A DNA stretch of 64,000 nt, taken from positions 1 to 64,000 of the forward strand of contig JAIFKU010000035.1 of assembly GCA_020049495.1 (NCBI GenBank), given 5' to 3'. Made by a program: the position numbers and the translations under genes. The notes below the pieces were generated by a model. The model was not told where the DNA came from, searched no databases, and saw nothing but the letters and a program-made list of their open reading frames with translations. The stretch is from Accumulibacter sp. (lineage in GTDB: Bacteria > Pseudomonadota > Gammaproteobacteria > Burkholderiales > Rhodocyclaceae). Positions 18,921 to 28,497 of this stretch are shown here, piece by piece. The first letter of the stretch is position 1; every line of letters starts with the position of its first letter.

Positions 18921-19924
18921 CTACGCTCCCGGGAAAGTATCCTTGTTGGCACCAGCTCAAGAAGGTTCTGATCCAGGGTCTGCATGCCCAGTTGTGCACC
19001 CGTCTGGATGGCAGAATACATCTGGGCCACCTTGTTTTCACGGATCAGGTTGCGAATCGCCGGCGTGCCGATCATGATTTCGTGCGCCGCCGTTCGCCCC
19101 GTACCATCCTTGGTCTTGAGCAGCGTTTGCGAAATCACCGCGCGCAGCGATTCGGAAAGCATCGAGCGAACCATTTCCTTCTCGGCCGCAGGGAAGACGT
19201 CAACGATACGGTCGATCGTCTTGGCGGCGCTCGAGGTGTGCAAGGTACCAAAGACCAGGTGGCCGGTTTCGGCACCGGAAAGCGCCAGGCGAATGGTTTC
19301 CAGATCGCGCATTTCGCCGACCAGAATAACGTCAGGGTCCTCGCGCAGCGCCGAGCGCAGCGCGTTGGCAAAAGACAGCGTGTGCGGACCGACTTCGCGC
19401 TGGTTGATCAGGCACTTCTTGGATTCGTGCACGAACTCGATCGGATCCTCGACGGTCAGAATGTGTCCATGATCGTTCTCGTTGACATGATTGACCATCG
19501 CCGCCAGTGTCGTCGATTTGCCCGAACCGGTCGGACCGGTAACCAGCACGATGCCACGCGGATACTCGGCAATATCCTTGAATATTTTCGGGCAATTCAG
19601 ATCTTCGAGCGTCAGCACCTTGGAAGGAATGGTCCGGAAAACCGCTGCGGCGCCACGATTCTGGACGAAGGCATTAACCCGGAAGCGCGCCAGATTGGGG
19701 ATTTCGAAAGAGAAATCGCACTCCAGATTCTCTTCGTAGTGCTTGCGCTGCCCGTCGTTCATGATGTCATAGACCATTGAATGCACGTCCTTGTGCTCCA
19801 TGGCCGGCAGGTTGATGCGGCGGACATCGCCATGCACCCGGATCATCGGCGGCAGACCCGAAGACAGGTGAAGGTCGGATGCCTTGTTCTTGACACTAAA
19901 GGCCAGCAGTTCGGTGATATCCAT
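18921..19924 (-). pseudogene. pilT: Type IV pilus retraction ATPase PilT with a C-terminal deletion/frameshift
   Basis: MDITELLAFSVKNKASDLHLSSGLPP...GPTGSGKSTTLAAMVNHVNE...AIRNLIRENKVAQMYSAIQTG is intact. After MQTLDQNLLELV the frame is lost; another frame supplies ANKDTFPGA-stop (stop at 18921-18923). The ORF track reads out of frame through pilU to 18554. Confidence 0.88.
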
Positions 19925-19992
19925 CGGGGTTCATCCTCAGCGGGGGTCAGGGCGCGGTGCTATACTTCCGAATATCCGGGCAACGTTCGATT

Positions 19993-20682
19993 ATGACTAC
20001 AATTTCCGCTAACCTGCAAGCCGTTCTCGCACGTATTCACGCAGCAGCCCGAAAGTCCGGACGTCAGCCTGGGGATATTTCGCTGCTCGCCGTCAGCAAA
20101 ACCTGGCCGGCGTCTGCTGTGCGTGAAGCAGTTGTTGCCGGACAGCGGGCTTTCGGCGAGAACTATCTGCAGGAAGCCATGGAGAAGGTCGCCGAGCTCG
20201 CGTCGATGGGGCTTGAGTGGCATTTCATTGGCCCGCTGCAAAGCAACAAGACGCGGCTGGTGGCTGAAACATTCGACTGGGTGCATTCGGTCGACCGTCT
20301 GAAAATTGCCGAGCGGCTGGCCGAGCAGCGCCCGGACTCGCTACCGCCTTTGCAGGTCTGCGTGCAGGTGAATGTCAGCGGTGAGGAAACGAAAAGCGGT
20401 GTGGCATTGGCTGACGTGCCGGCGCTGACCCGGCAGATTGCCTTGCTGCCCCGTCTGCAACTGCGCGGCCTGATGGCCATTCCGGCACCAACCGAGGATG
20501 CTGGTCTGCAGCGGCAGGCGTTTCGCCGTTTGCGCGAGGTTTTTGCAGGGCTGAAGGAAGAGGGCTTGCCGATTGATACGCTGTCGATGGGCATGACCCA
20601 CGACCTCGAAGCGGCCATTGCCGAAGGTTCAACACTGGTGCGTGTCGGCACCGCTATTTTTGGGGAAAGAAGCAGAGCATGA
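19993..20682 (+). CDS. yggS: YggS-family pyridoxal phosphate homeostasis protein
   Basis: ISLLAVSKTWPASAVREAV...GENYLQEAMEK...WHFIGPLQSNKTR...LSMGMTHDLEAAIAEGSTLVRVGTAIFG; ATG 19993. Confidence 0.92.
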   Translation: MTTISANLQAVLARIHAAARKSGRQPGDISLLAVSKTWPASAVREAVVAGQRAFGENYLQEAMEKVAELASMGLEWHFIGPLQSNKTRLVAETFDWVHSVDRLKIAERLAEQRPDSLPPLQVCVQVNVSGEETKSGVALADVPALTRQIALLPRLQLRGLMAIPAPTEDAGLQRQAFRRLREVFAGLKEEGLPIDTLSMGMTHDLEAAIAEGSTLVRVGTAIFGERSRA

Positions 20683-21491
20683 AAATTACATTCCTGGGCG
20701 GCGGCAACATGGCCAGCGCGCTGATTGGAGGCTTACTGAACAATGGTTTTCCGGCCGGCGAGATCGCCGTCATCGAGATTGGTGCGGAATGCCGTGCGCG
20801 GCTGGAAAAGAATTACGGGATACGCTGTTACGCCGAAACAGAGGCCGCTGCACTGGCCTGCGATGCCCTGTTGCTGGCGGTCAAGCCGCAGCAGATGCGC
20901 GCGGCCTGCGCTTCGGTACAGAAATATCTCCGGCAGCAACTGGTCATCAGCATCGCGGCCGGCCTGCGTCTGGCGGATCTTTCGCGCTGGCTGGGCGGCT
21001 ACGGCAAGCTGGTGCGCACCATGCCCAATACGCCGGCACTGATCGGTTCCGGTGTCACCGGGCTGTTTGCCCTGCCGACGGTTTCCGAGGCGGAACGACT
21101 GGGAACCGAGCGCGTCCTGCAAGCCGTCGGCAGCACCGTGTGGGTTAGCAATGAAGCCCAGATTGACGCGGTGACCGCCATTTCCGGCAGCGGACCGGCC
21201 TACGTCTTCCTGTTCATCGAGGCCCTGGAGCAGGCCGCGTCGGAACTCGGTTTCTCGCCCAGGCAGGCGCGCCAACTGGCGATAGAAACCGTCGTCGGCG
21301 CCGCCAAGCTGGCCGCCCAGTCCGAAGAGCCGGCCAATGTGCTGCGCGAGCGCGTCACCTCGAAAGGCGGCACCACCGAAGCGGCCTTGCGCACGATGGA
21401 CGAACGTGGCGTCAAGAACGGCATCGTGGCCGGCGTGATGGCGGCCTACGCGCGCGGCGGCGAATTGGGCGAATTGCTGGGCAAGGACTGA
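20679..21491 (+). CDS. proC: Pyrroline-5-carboxylate reductase
   Basis: MKITFLGGGNMASALIGGL...AVTAISGSGPAYVFLFIEALEQAA...VTSKGGTTEAALRTMDERG. Confidence 0.94.
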   Translation: MKITFLGGGNMASALIGGLLNNGFPAGEIAVIEIGAECRARLEKNYGIRCYAETEAAALACDALLLAVKPQQMRAACASVQKYLRQQLVISIAAGLRLADLSRWLGGYGKLVRTMPNTPALIGSGVTGLFALPTVSEAERLGTERVLQAVGSTVWVSNEAQIDAVTAISGSGPAYVFLFIEALEQAASELGFSPRQARQLAIETVVGAAKLAAQSEEPANVLRERVTSKGGTTEAALRTMDERGVKNGIVAGVMAAYARGGELGELLGKD

Positions 21492-21492
21492 T

Positions 21493-22032
21493 ATGCTGAC
21501 ACAGGCGGGGCTGTTCCTGCTCGATACTCTGACCGGCTTCCTCACGGTGACCCTGTTGCTGCGCTTTTACATGCAGGCCTTCCGGGTTTCCTTCGCCAAC
21601 CAGCTCGGCGCTTTTGTCGTGCAGCTCACCAACTGGCTGATCATGCCCTTGCGCCGCCTGCTGCCGAGTGTCTTCGGTCTTGATCTGGCGACCCTGCTGC
21701 CGGCTTATCTGCTGCAGCTTGGCCTGCTGCTGGCCGTACTCGCCCTGCGCGGCGTGAGCGAGTTGTTGCCCATCGAAAGGCTGCTCGCACTGGTTTGCTG
21801 GCAGGCCGCGCTGGCCACCCTGCGCATCAGCATTTACCTGCTGATCGGCGCGCTGTTCCTGCAGGCCATCCTGTCCTGGGTCAATCCCTATTCGCCGCTG
21901 GGTCAGCCGGTAGCCCAGCTGACGCGACCTTTCCTTAGCCCGATCCGGCGTTTTGTGCCACCAGTGGCCAACATCGACCTTTCGCCCTTGCTGGCCATCC
22001 TGCTGGCGCAACTGCTGCTGATTTTCCTTTGA
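21493..22032 (+). CDS. yggT: YggT family membrane protein
   Basis: Two repeats of the YggT type (LLRFYMQAFRVSFANQLGAFVVQLTNWLIMPLRR; ILSWVNPYSPLGQPVAQLTRPFLSPIRRFVP). Confidence 0.9.
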   Translation: MLTQAGLFLLDTLTGFLTVTLLLRFYMQAFRVSFANQLGAFVVQLTNWLIMPLRRLLPSVFGLDLATLLPAYLLQLGLLLAVLALRGVSELLPIERLLALVCWQAALATLRISIYLLIGALFLQAILSWVNPYSPLGQPVAQLTRPFLSPIRRFVPPVANIDLSPLLAILLAQLLLIFL

Positions 22033-22325
22033 TGGTCGAGAACTGGCTGCGCGCAGGAAAAGGGCACATCACCCTGAGCCTGCACATCCAGCCGGGCGCG
22101 AAAAGGACGGAAGTGGCCGGAGTCCACGGTGATGCCCTGAAGATCCGTCTGGCCGCGCCCCCGGTCGACGGCAAGGCCAATGCCGCGCTGATCGGCTTTG
22201 TTGCCGATCGCCTGGGGTTGGCCAAGTCGGCGGTCAGCCTGAAGAGCGGCCAGAGCTCGCGGCGCAAGGTACTTGAAGTGACTGACGCACCCGCTGATTC
22301 GGCGCAACGACTGCTGAGTGCCTGA
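22032..22325 (+). CDS. yggU: DUF167/YggU family protein
   Basis: LSLHIQPGAKRTEVAGVHGDALKIRLAAPPVDGKANAALIGFVADRLGLAKSAVSLKSGQSSRRKVLEV; ATG 22032 overlaps the yggT stop. Confidence 0.9.
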   Translation: MVENWLRAGKGHITLSLHIQPGAKRTEVAGVHGDALKIRLAAPPVDGKANAALIGFVADRLGLAKSAVSLKSGQSSRRKVLEVTDAPADSAQRLLSA

Positions 22326-22861
22326 TTTTTAGGGAATCCGGATTCCGCTGTGCGTGGTCGACTAAAACCAACCCTGGCTGATCAGGGTTGGCAATGGGCG
22401 TGAAGTCGGTTCGAAAGCGGCCTTGGCGGTTCTGAAATTGACGACTGTCCTGGTACGGCAGAGGCGTAATGCCTCCAAAGTGTGCATCCTGATTTCTGAT
22501 GCGCCAGAGCAGATATTCGGCAACTACAGCAGCCGGCCACGAGTTGCCTGTCGATGTCTTTCCGAACCTGCCCATTCAGATGGCTGCTCCACTCCGGGAT
22601 CTGCTGTTCCCCGTGTCGGCAATTCCGTCTTTTGGTCGACTGAACCGCAACTCGAGAGCGAGCGCTGAGCAGTGGTCGGCGTCTGTCTAAATCACGGCAA
22701 ATCCCAGCAAACGATCAGGGGCGAAGAAAATCCCGGTCCTTTGAGGGCCACCGCACAGACTTTTTTGATGAAAGTTAACAAACTACGAACCGGTATTAGC
22801 CAAGTTGAGCCAGATCACGGCGCTAATCCGAAAATCGACTATCCAATCAGGAGCAAAGCTG

Positions 22862-22993
22862 ATGTCCAATTCCAAGAAACCGGGCAAGGAAGCAAAGAAG
22901 CATTCATTGCTGACACCGAAGGAAAAGAAGGCGGCCAAGCAATTGAAGAAGCATGGTGGCGATACGGTCCCGATTCTTCAACGTGTGCCCTAA
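22862..22993 (+). CDS. Small lysine-rich protein (43 aa)
   Basis: MSNSKKPGKEAKKHSLLTPKEKKAAKQLKKHGGDTVPILQRVP; AGGAG at 22849-22853, 8 nt before the ATG. Confidence 0.6.
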   Translation: MSNSKKPGKEAKKHSLLTPKEKKAAKQLKKHGGDTVPILQRVP

Positions 22994-23130
22994 GTTGCGG
23001 CCGCTTCAAATAACCGTCGACGTACTGGCGCTCTCAAGCGGACTGTCGGCATATAAACGAAGGGACGAGGCAAGTCCCCATCCCCCTTACTTAGAATGGG
23101 CATGCGCCGAATAGGCGGATCCACGAACAG

Positions 23131-23982
23131 ATGAAAAAAAAGCAAACCACACAGTTGTTGAAAGGTCCTCGGAGCGCGAATTCGCTGACCCATGTGTTGG
23201 GTCAAAGCGAGCGCGTCAAGGATATCGTCGAAGAGTGCGCAGACGACTTGTCGTCGGTCAATGCCGGTCTAAAGCGTGAACTACAGGACGGAGATGTTTC
23301 GCCCGGCGTAGAAAACGCGCTCGAAAAGAGCGAGGCCGTCGAGAGCAAGGTGCAGGATGCTTCCGAGGCGCTGTCCTTAGTCAATGAGGCGCTGACGGAA
23401 GAAGTCCAGGAGCGGCATATTCTGGATGCTCAATTGGCCACGGTTACCAGGCAGGCGGACGAGGCGCGCCATGCGTCCCTCCACGACCCTCTTACTGGCT
23501 TGCCTAACCGCGCGCTGTTCAATGATCGACTGGAGCATGGACTGGCAGTGGCCAATCGGAATGGCGATCGCTTTGCCGTGATGTTCCTGGACCTCGATAA
23601 TTTCAAGATGATTAACGATTCGTATGGACACGACTTGGGTGATCTCGTCTTGCAAATGGTCGCTGGGCGACTCAAGGAAACGACGCGGGACGATGACACG
23701 GTTTGCCGCCATGGCGGTGACGAATTCCTGTACATTTTGATGAAAATCGAGAGCGAGCACGACATCGCGATCGTTGCCGAAAAAATCCTCAAGGCAGTTC
23801 AAGTGCCGTGTGACATTCGTGTGCGAGACATTAGCGTAAGCCTGAGCATCAACGCTAGCATTGGAATATCGATCTTCCCGAAAGATGGCACGACTTCAGA
23901 TGAGCTACTCGATGTTGCGGACAAGGCCATGTACCGGGCAAAGCACAACAAGCAGGGCTATTCGTTTGCCGGTGATGATTAA
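23131..23982 (+). CDS. Diguanylate cyclase (coiled-coil N-terminus + GGDEF)
   Basis: DPLTGLPNRALFNDRLEHGL, FLDLDNFKMINDSYGHDLGD, RDDDTVCRHGGDEFLYIL (GGDEF A-site with RxxD I-site five residues upstream). Confidence 0.92.
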   Translation: MKKKQTTQLLKGPRSANSLTHVLGQSERVKDIVEECADDLSSVNAGLKRELQDGDVSPGVENALEKSEAVESKVQDASEALSLVNEALTEEVQERHILDAQLATVTRQADEARHASLHDPLTGLPNRALFNDRLEHGLAVANRNGDRFAVMFLDLDNFKMINDSYGHDLGDLVLQMVAGRLKETTRDDDTVCRHGGDEFLYILMKIESEHDIAIVAEKILKAVQVPCDIRVRDISVSLSINASIGISIFPKDGTTSDELLDVADKAMYRAKHNKQGYSFAGDD

Positions 23983-24082
23983 TCTGGGCTTCTTCCGCCA
24001 ATGATTGTTTTAGGCAAAGATGCTAAATGCGTAATTCTGGCCAGAAGCGGACGAGCGTTGTATTAGCATTTCCGCTGCTGCA

Positions 24083-24130
24083 ATGATATGGGGGCGACTT
24101 CATATCATCACTTTGTTTGGGGACGGCCCC
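24083..24130 (+). promoter_or_regulatory. Candidate guanidine-II (mini-ykkC) riboswitch
   Basis: Two hairpins: ATGATATG-GGGGCGACTT-CATATCAT (24083-24108; may close further to a GCGA loop) and GGGG-ACGG-CCCC (24119-24130, ACGR loop), 10-nt linker, followed by AGGAG (24141) and sugE ATG (24152). Confidence 0.65.
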
Positions 24131-24151
24131 TCTTTATTCGAGGAGTGCCTC

Positions 24152-24469
24152 ATGAACTGGTGGATTCTTTTTATTGCAGGGTTGCTTGAAGTGGGTTGGG
24201 CCATTGGACTCAAATATACTGAAGGCTTCACGCGTTTGTGGCCGACTGTCTGGACTGCCCTGTCCATGATGTTTAGTGTCGGCCTGCTCGGTGTAGCCAT
24301 GAAATCACTCCCGGTGGGTACCGCGTATGCGGTTTGGGTTGGCATTGGTGCCATCGGGACCGCAGTTATGGGCATCGTCTTATTTAGCGAGTCGGCTAAC
24401 GTCTTTCGATTGCTGAGCTTGCTCCTAATTCTCGCAGGTATCGTTGGCCTAAAGATATCGGCGCCATGA
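24152..24469 (+). CDS. sugE: SMR-family SugE/Gdx guanidinium exporter
   Basis: [32 protein letters not shown]...[30 protein letters not shown]. Confidence 0.92.
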   Translation: MNWWILFIAGLLEVGWAIGLKYTEGFTRLWPTVWTALSMMFSVGLLGVAMKSLPVGTAYAVWVGIGAIGTAVMGIVLFSESANVFRLLSLLLILAGIVGLKISAP

Positions 24470-24680
24470 GGATCCGCTTCGGGTCGTATCGCGACATCCA
24501 TCCCGAAAAATACGCTGCCGGAAAACCGTCATCAGAGCCGACTATACATTCTGTGTGCTTGCTTCGATTATGCCGGCACCCACAGAAGAATCCGGCAAAC
24601 CTTATTTTCCTACCTCCCTGAGGCTTGCCCCATCCCATGCCACAATGCAGCAGACCAGTGGAACGAGTCTGCTGGCGGAA

Positions 24681-25079
24681 TCACTTCAGATAGGGAAAGA
24701 ACTCACGATCGACCTCGAGCAGGTGCCGGGCAACCAGATCGATAGCCAGAAACTGGAAGAGTTCGCCGACGGACAGCGATCCGGCATGGAAGCGATTGAC
24801 CAGGGCGGTGGCGCGTTCGACGAGTTGGCGATGGATGGCGGCGTGTTCCAAGGCTTCGGGGAAGCCGGCCCTGATGAACACGGCTTCCTCGTCCTTGAAA
24901 TGCTCGGCGACATCGCGCAGCAGTGTCTCGATCAGCCCGTCTACTTTCTGCGCCGATTCCCCGGAAAGCAGTGCGCCGAGAAGTCTGTTAGCCGTAGAAA
25001 ACAGAGCCCGGTGCTGATCGTCAATCAGGTCATTGCCGCTTTTGTAGGCCGAATTCCAGACCAGTTGCGCGAAATCCAT
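24681..25079 (-). CDS. Bacteriohemerythrin domain protein
   Basis: Iron-ligand pattern LIDDQHRALF...HFKDEEAVF...HAAIHRQLVE...ARHLLEVDREFFPYL; same frame as the upstream GGDEF ORF. Confidence 0.88.
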   Translation of the reverse strand: MDFAQLVWNSAYKSGNDLIDDQHRALFSTANRLLGALLSGESAQKVDGLIETLLRDVAEHFKDEEAVFIRAGFPEALEHAAIHRQLVERATALVNRFHAGSLSVGELFQFLAIDLVARHLLEVDREFFPYLK

Positions 25080-25097
25080 CGAGAACTGTTCGCTGCC

Positions 25098-27197
25098 TCA
25101 GCCACGCTGCGCTGACTCAGTGGCCATTCGAACCGCATCACGCCCGGCTTCCTTGGCTTGATACATGGCCATGTCCGCCCATTTGAGCAGGTCGTCCTGG
25201 CTGCTTTCATTGCCGACAAACAGGGTCATGCCGATGCTCGCCGTGCAGTGATATTTGATTGTCGTTTCGGCTTCTCCGTCGTGCTTGACCTTCAGCCTAT
25301 AAGGTTCCGCCAGGGCAATGCGGATCTTTTCGGCGATGAGGCTGGCCTGGGTGATTGATTCGACTCTATCCGCGGTCAGTTCACTGATCATCACCACAAA
25401 CTCATCGCCGCCGAAACGCGCTACGGTGTCCATCTCGCGCACGCAGTTCTTCAGCCGGGCAGCCACCTCGATCAACAGCGAATCGCCAACCTCATGTCCC
25501 TGTGCATCGTTCAGTTGCTTGAAGTTGTCCAGATCAAGGAACATCAGCGCGCCATGGCAGGCACTGCGCTTGCTGGTGGCCATCGCCTGGCTCAGGCGGT
25601 CGTTGAGCAGACGCCGGTTCGGCAGGCTGGTGAGCGGGTCATGAAAGGCCAGTTGACGCACCTGCTCTTCCATCTTCTTGCGCTCGGTGATATCGCGGGT
25701 GACGCCCAGGATGCCGATGAACTCACCGGCCGCATTGCGCATGCCCGTCGTGGTCACTTCGGTCCAGACGGTCGATCCATCCCTGCACGGTTGTTCGAGT
25801 TCGACGCGAAACTCGGGAACGGGCAAGCCGGCCTTTACCGCCGCGCTGATCTTGCCGAGTCCGTCGCTTGCAATCGGAACAGAGTCCGGGGTCAGGATCT
25901 CGGCCAACGATTGCCTCATCACTTCCTCAGCGGTATATCCCCGCAGTTTTTCAACCGAGGGGCTGACGTAGGTGATACGGCCGTCGAGGTTCATCGTCCA
26001 GATCACATCGCTGGCGTTGTCGGCCAGCAGGCGATGTCGCTCCTCACTGAGGCGCAAGGCCTCTTCGATTTTTTTACGCTCGGAAATATTGACGCCAGTG
26101 CCCATCAAATAAGAACGGCCCTGCGCTTCAAATCTGACGCCGGTCAGGGCGAAATCCACCCGGCGACCATCTTTTGCCAGCAGCGGGGCTTCGATCGAAT
26201 TCTGACCGGTTTTCATCGCCGTTTCGATGGCGCTCAGCACCGCTTCTCTGGCTTCCGGAATATGCCAGTCGGTCACATGCCGCCCGGCCATTTCTTCGGC
26301 CGTATAACCCAGCAGCGATTCGTGCCGTTTGTTCCAGAGCACCAGGCGGTTCTCGGGATAGGCATACAGGTAGAAAATGCCGGGCAGATTATCCAGAACT
26401 GATTTGGTAAACTGCTGTTCCTGTAGCAGATCATCTTCCGCCCGCTTTTTCTCGGTAACGTCGCGGGCTACGCCGAACAGTCCGACAATCTCCCCGCTTT
26501 CATCGCGTATCGGATATTTCCGGTTATCGACCCAGCCCTTCCTGCCGTCCGTGGTCAGTATCTCCTGGACTTCATGAGCCACCGGGATGCCCTCAAAAAC
26601 CTGCTTTTCGAGCCGGTAATAACGATCGGCCAATTCCTCGGGAAAGACGTCGTAATCGGTCTGTCCGAGCAAATCGGTCCAATGCCTGGCCGGATCGGTG
26701 ATCGACACCAGCGTCTGGCTCGCCCCGGTGAACACATGGTTGCGATCCTTGAAGTAGATGTAGTCGTCGGTGTTTTCCAACACCGCCCGGAGATTGTCCA
26801 TCATCGGCGGATTGCCGAGCCTCTGGCCGAGGCTCTTCGCATCCTGGAGCAGCAATTCGAGGATCACGGGCTGACTGCTGTCGTCCAAAGTTTTCTGGTA
26901 TTCCCCCTTGACGCAGCGGATTCGGCCATTGGCCTGCCTTAGCCGGAGATTGAACGTACCCGATGAATGCTGGATGGTTCGGGAAAATAATTCATCAGCA
27001 ATATCCTGATCGTCAGGATGGATTCGGTCTTTCAGTGAGATTCTGCCATCGAGGAAAGAATCCGGGCTGAACCCGAGCAAGGTCTCGATGCTGTCGCTGA
27101 CCGACAAAACCGGCATCGGGTCGCTCAGGGCAAAGCGAATAGTCGATTCGAGAAAGGAATTGTGACCGGCCATCAATGCCCTCTGAATACGTATCAA
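25098..27197 (-). CDS. Multi-PAS diguanylate cyclase
   Basis: Several PAS/PAC units (GVARDVTEKKRAE, GTGVNISERKKIEE, GVTRDITERKKMEE) and DPLTSLPNRRLLNDRLSQAM...RFGGDEFVVMI. Confidence 0.93.
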   Translation of the reverse strand: MIRIQRALMAGHNSFLESTIRFALSDPMPVLSVSDSIETLLGFSPDSFLDGRISLKDRIHPDDQDIADELFSRTIQHSSGTFNLRLRQANGRIRCVKGEYQKTLDDSSQPVILELLLQDAKSLGQRLGNPPMMDNLRAVLENTDDYIYFKDRNHVFTGASQTLVSITDPARHWTDLLGQTDYDVFPEELADRYYRLEKQVFEGIPVAHEVQEILTTDGRKGWVDNRKYPIRDESGEIVGLFGVARDVTEKKRAEDDLLQEQQFTKSVLDNLPGIFYLYAYPENRLVLWNKRHESLLGYTAEEMAGRHVTDWHIPEAREAVLSAIETAMKTGQNSIEAPLLAKDGRRVDFALTGVRFEAQGRSYLMGTGVNISERKKIEEALRLSEERHRLLADNASDVIWTMNLDGRITYVSPSVEKLRGYTAEEVMRQSLAEILTPDSVPIASDGLGKISAAVKAGLPVPEFRVELEQPCRDGSTVWTEVTTTGMRNAAGEFIGILGVTRDITERKKMEEQVRQLAFHDPLTSLPNRRLLNDRLSQAMATSKRSACHGALMFLDLDNFKQLNDAQGHEVGDSLLIEVAARLKNCVREMDTVARFGGDEFVVMISELTADRVESITQASLIAEKIRIALAEPYRLKVKHDGEAETTIKYHCTASIGMTLFVGNESSQDDLLKWADMAMYQAKEAGRDAVRMATESAQRG

Positions 27198-27213
27198 TAT
27201 GCAGCCGAGATGG

Positions 27214-28494
27214 TCAACACTCGAAAACGACGCGGCCGCCGACCAGAGTCAGGTGTACGCGACCGGCCATTTCGTAGCCCATGAACGGCGTATTCTTGCC
27301 CTGGCTGCGCAGCGCTGCAGGCGTGACGCGCCACGGCTCGACCGGATCGAAGATACAGAGGTCGGCCGGGCTGCCCACACTGAGCGAACCACTGTCGATG
27401 CCCAGGATGGCGGCCGGGTCGCAAGTAATCCGGGCCAGAGCCGTGAGCAGGGGCAATTTTTCCTGCTCGGCCCATTTCAGGGTCAGCGGCAGCAGCAGTT
27501 CGAGACCGGTGGCGCCGGGCAGTGCTTCGGCAAAGGGCAACTGCTTGCCATCTTCATCAACCGGCGTGTGATCCGAACAGAGCACGGCCAGTCCTTCTGC
27601 GGCGGCTGCGCGCAACGCGTCGCGATCGCTGCCCGAGCGCAGCGGCGGATCAAAGCGGGCATGGCTATCGAAATAGCCGATATCCACGTCCGAAAGATGC
27701 AGGTGGTGAATGTCGATATCGCAACTGACCTTGAGCCCGTTGAGTTTTGCCGCGCGCACCAGTGCCACGCCGGCGGCTGAAGACAGGCGCGCCAGATGCA
27801 GACGGACTCCCGTGGCCCGCGCCAGATGCAGCGCCGTGGAAATGGCCACCGTTTCGGCACACACCGGGATGCCGGCGAGACCGAGCCGGGAAGCCACTTC
27901 GCCATCGTGGGCGACGCCATCACGCGCCAGGTAGTGATCCTGCGGCTGAAGCCGGATCGCGTAATCAAAAGTCGCGGCGTATTGCATGGCCCGCAGCAGT
28001 ACCTGCGTGTCGAAGATCGGATGCTGTGCCTGCGAGAAGGCAATGCAGCCGGCCTTTGACAGGCTGGTCATTTCCGCCAGTTTTTCGCCGGCCAGTTGCT
28101 GGGTCAGGGCACCAATCGGGAAGACGCGCGCCAGACCGAGGGCTTCACTGCGCCGGATCAGGCGCTCGACCAGGCCCGGCTCGTCGAGCGGCGGCTTGGT
28201 GTCGGGCGGACAGGCCACAGCGGTGACACCGCCGGCAATGGCCGCGGCAAGTTCGGTTTCGAGGCTACCCAGACGCGTCGACAGATCGACCAGCCCCGGG
28301 CAGACAATCCGCCCGCTGGCGTCGATGGTGCGCATGGCGCTAAAGCTTTCGGGCGCCTTGCCGATGGCCGCGATGCGACCGTTTACGATGAATAAATCGG
28401 CGCTTGAGTCAAGGCCGTTTTTCGGGTCGATCAGGCGCCCGTTCCTGATGTGGATGTCAGTGCTGGACACTTCGCTGTTCAATTCGTCGCGCAT
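27214..28494 (-). CDS. pyrC': Dihydroorotase-like protein, probably non-catalytic (PyrC'/PyrX)
   Basis: DHOase family layout (IDASGRIVCPGLVDL...GGVTAVACPPDTKPP...CSDHTPVDEDGK), but the HxH metal motif is replaced (GLVDLSTRLG) and LHLARLSS lacks the second His of HxxH. Confidence 0.87.
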   Translation of the reverse strand: MRDELNSEVSSTDIHIRNGRLIDPKNGLDSSADLFIVNGRIAAIGKAPESFSAMRTIDASGRIVCPGLVDLSTRLGSLETELAAAIAGGVTAVACPPDTKPPLDEPGLVERLIRRSEALGLARVFPIGALTQQLAGEKLAEMTSLSKAGCIAFSQAQHPIFDTQVLLRAMQYAATFDYAIRLQPQDHYLARDGVAHDGEVASRLGLAGIPVCAETVAISTALHLARATGVRLHLARLSSAAGVALVRAAKLNGLKVSCDIDIHHLHLSDVDIGYFDSHARFDPPLRSGSDRDALRAAAAEGLAVLCSDHTPVDEDGKQLPFAEALPGATGLELLLPLTLKWAEQEKLPLLTALARITCDPAAILGIDSGSLSVGSPADLCIFDPVEPWRVTPAALRSQGKNTPFMGYEMAGRVHLTLVGGRVVFEC

Positions 28495-28497
28495 CGC

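Noticed and set aside
25494-26402. 302-aa plus-strand ORF opposite the PAS-GGDEF gene
   Set aside because: Shadow ORF; minus strand carries unambiguous PAS and GGDEF motifs.
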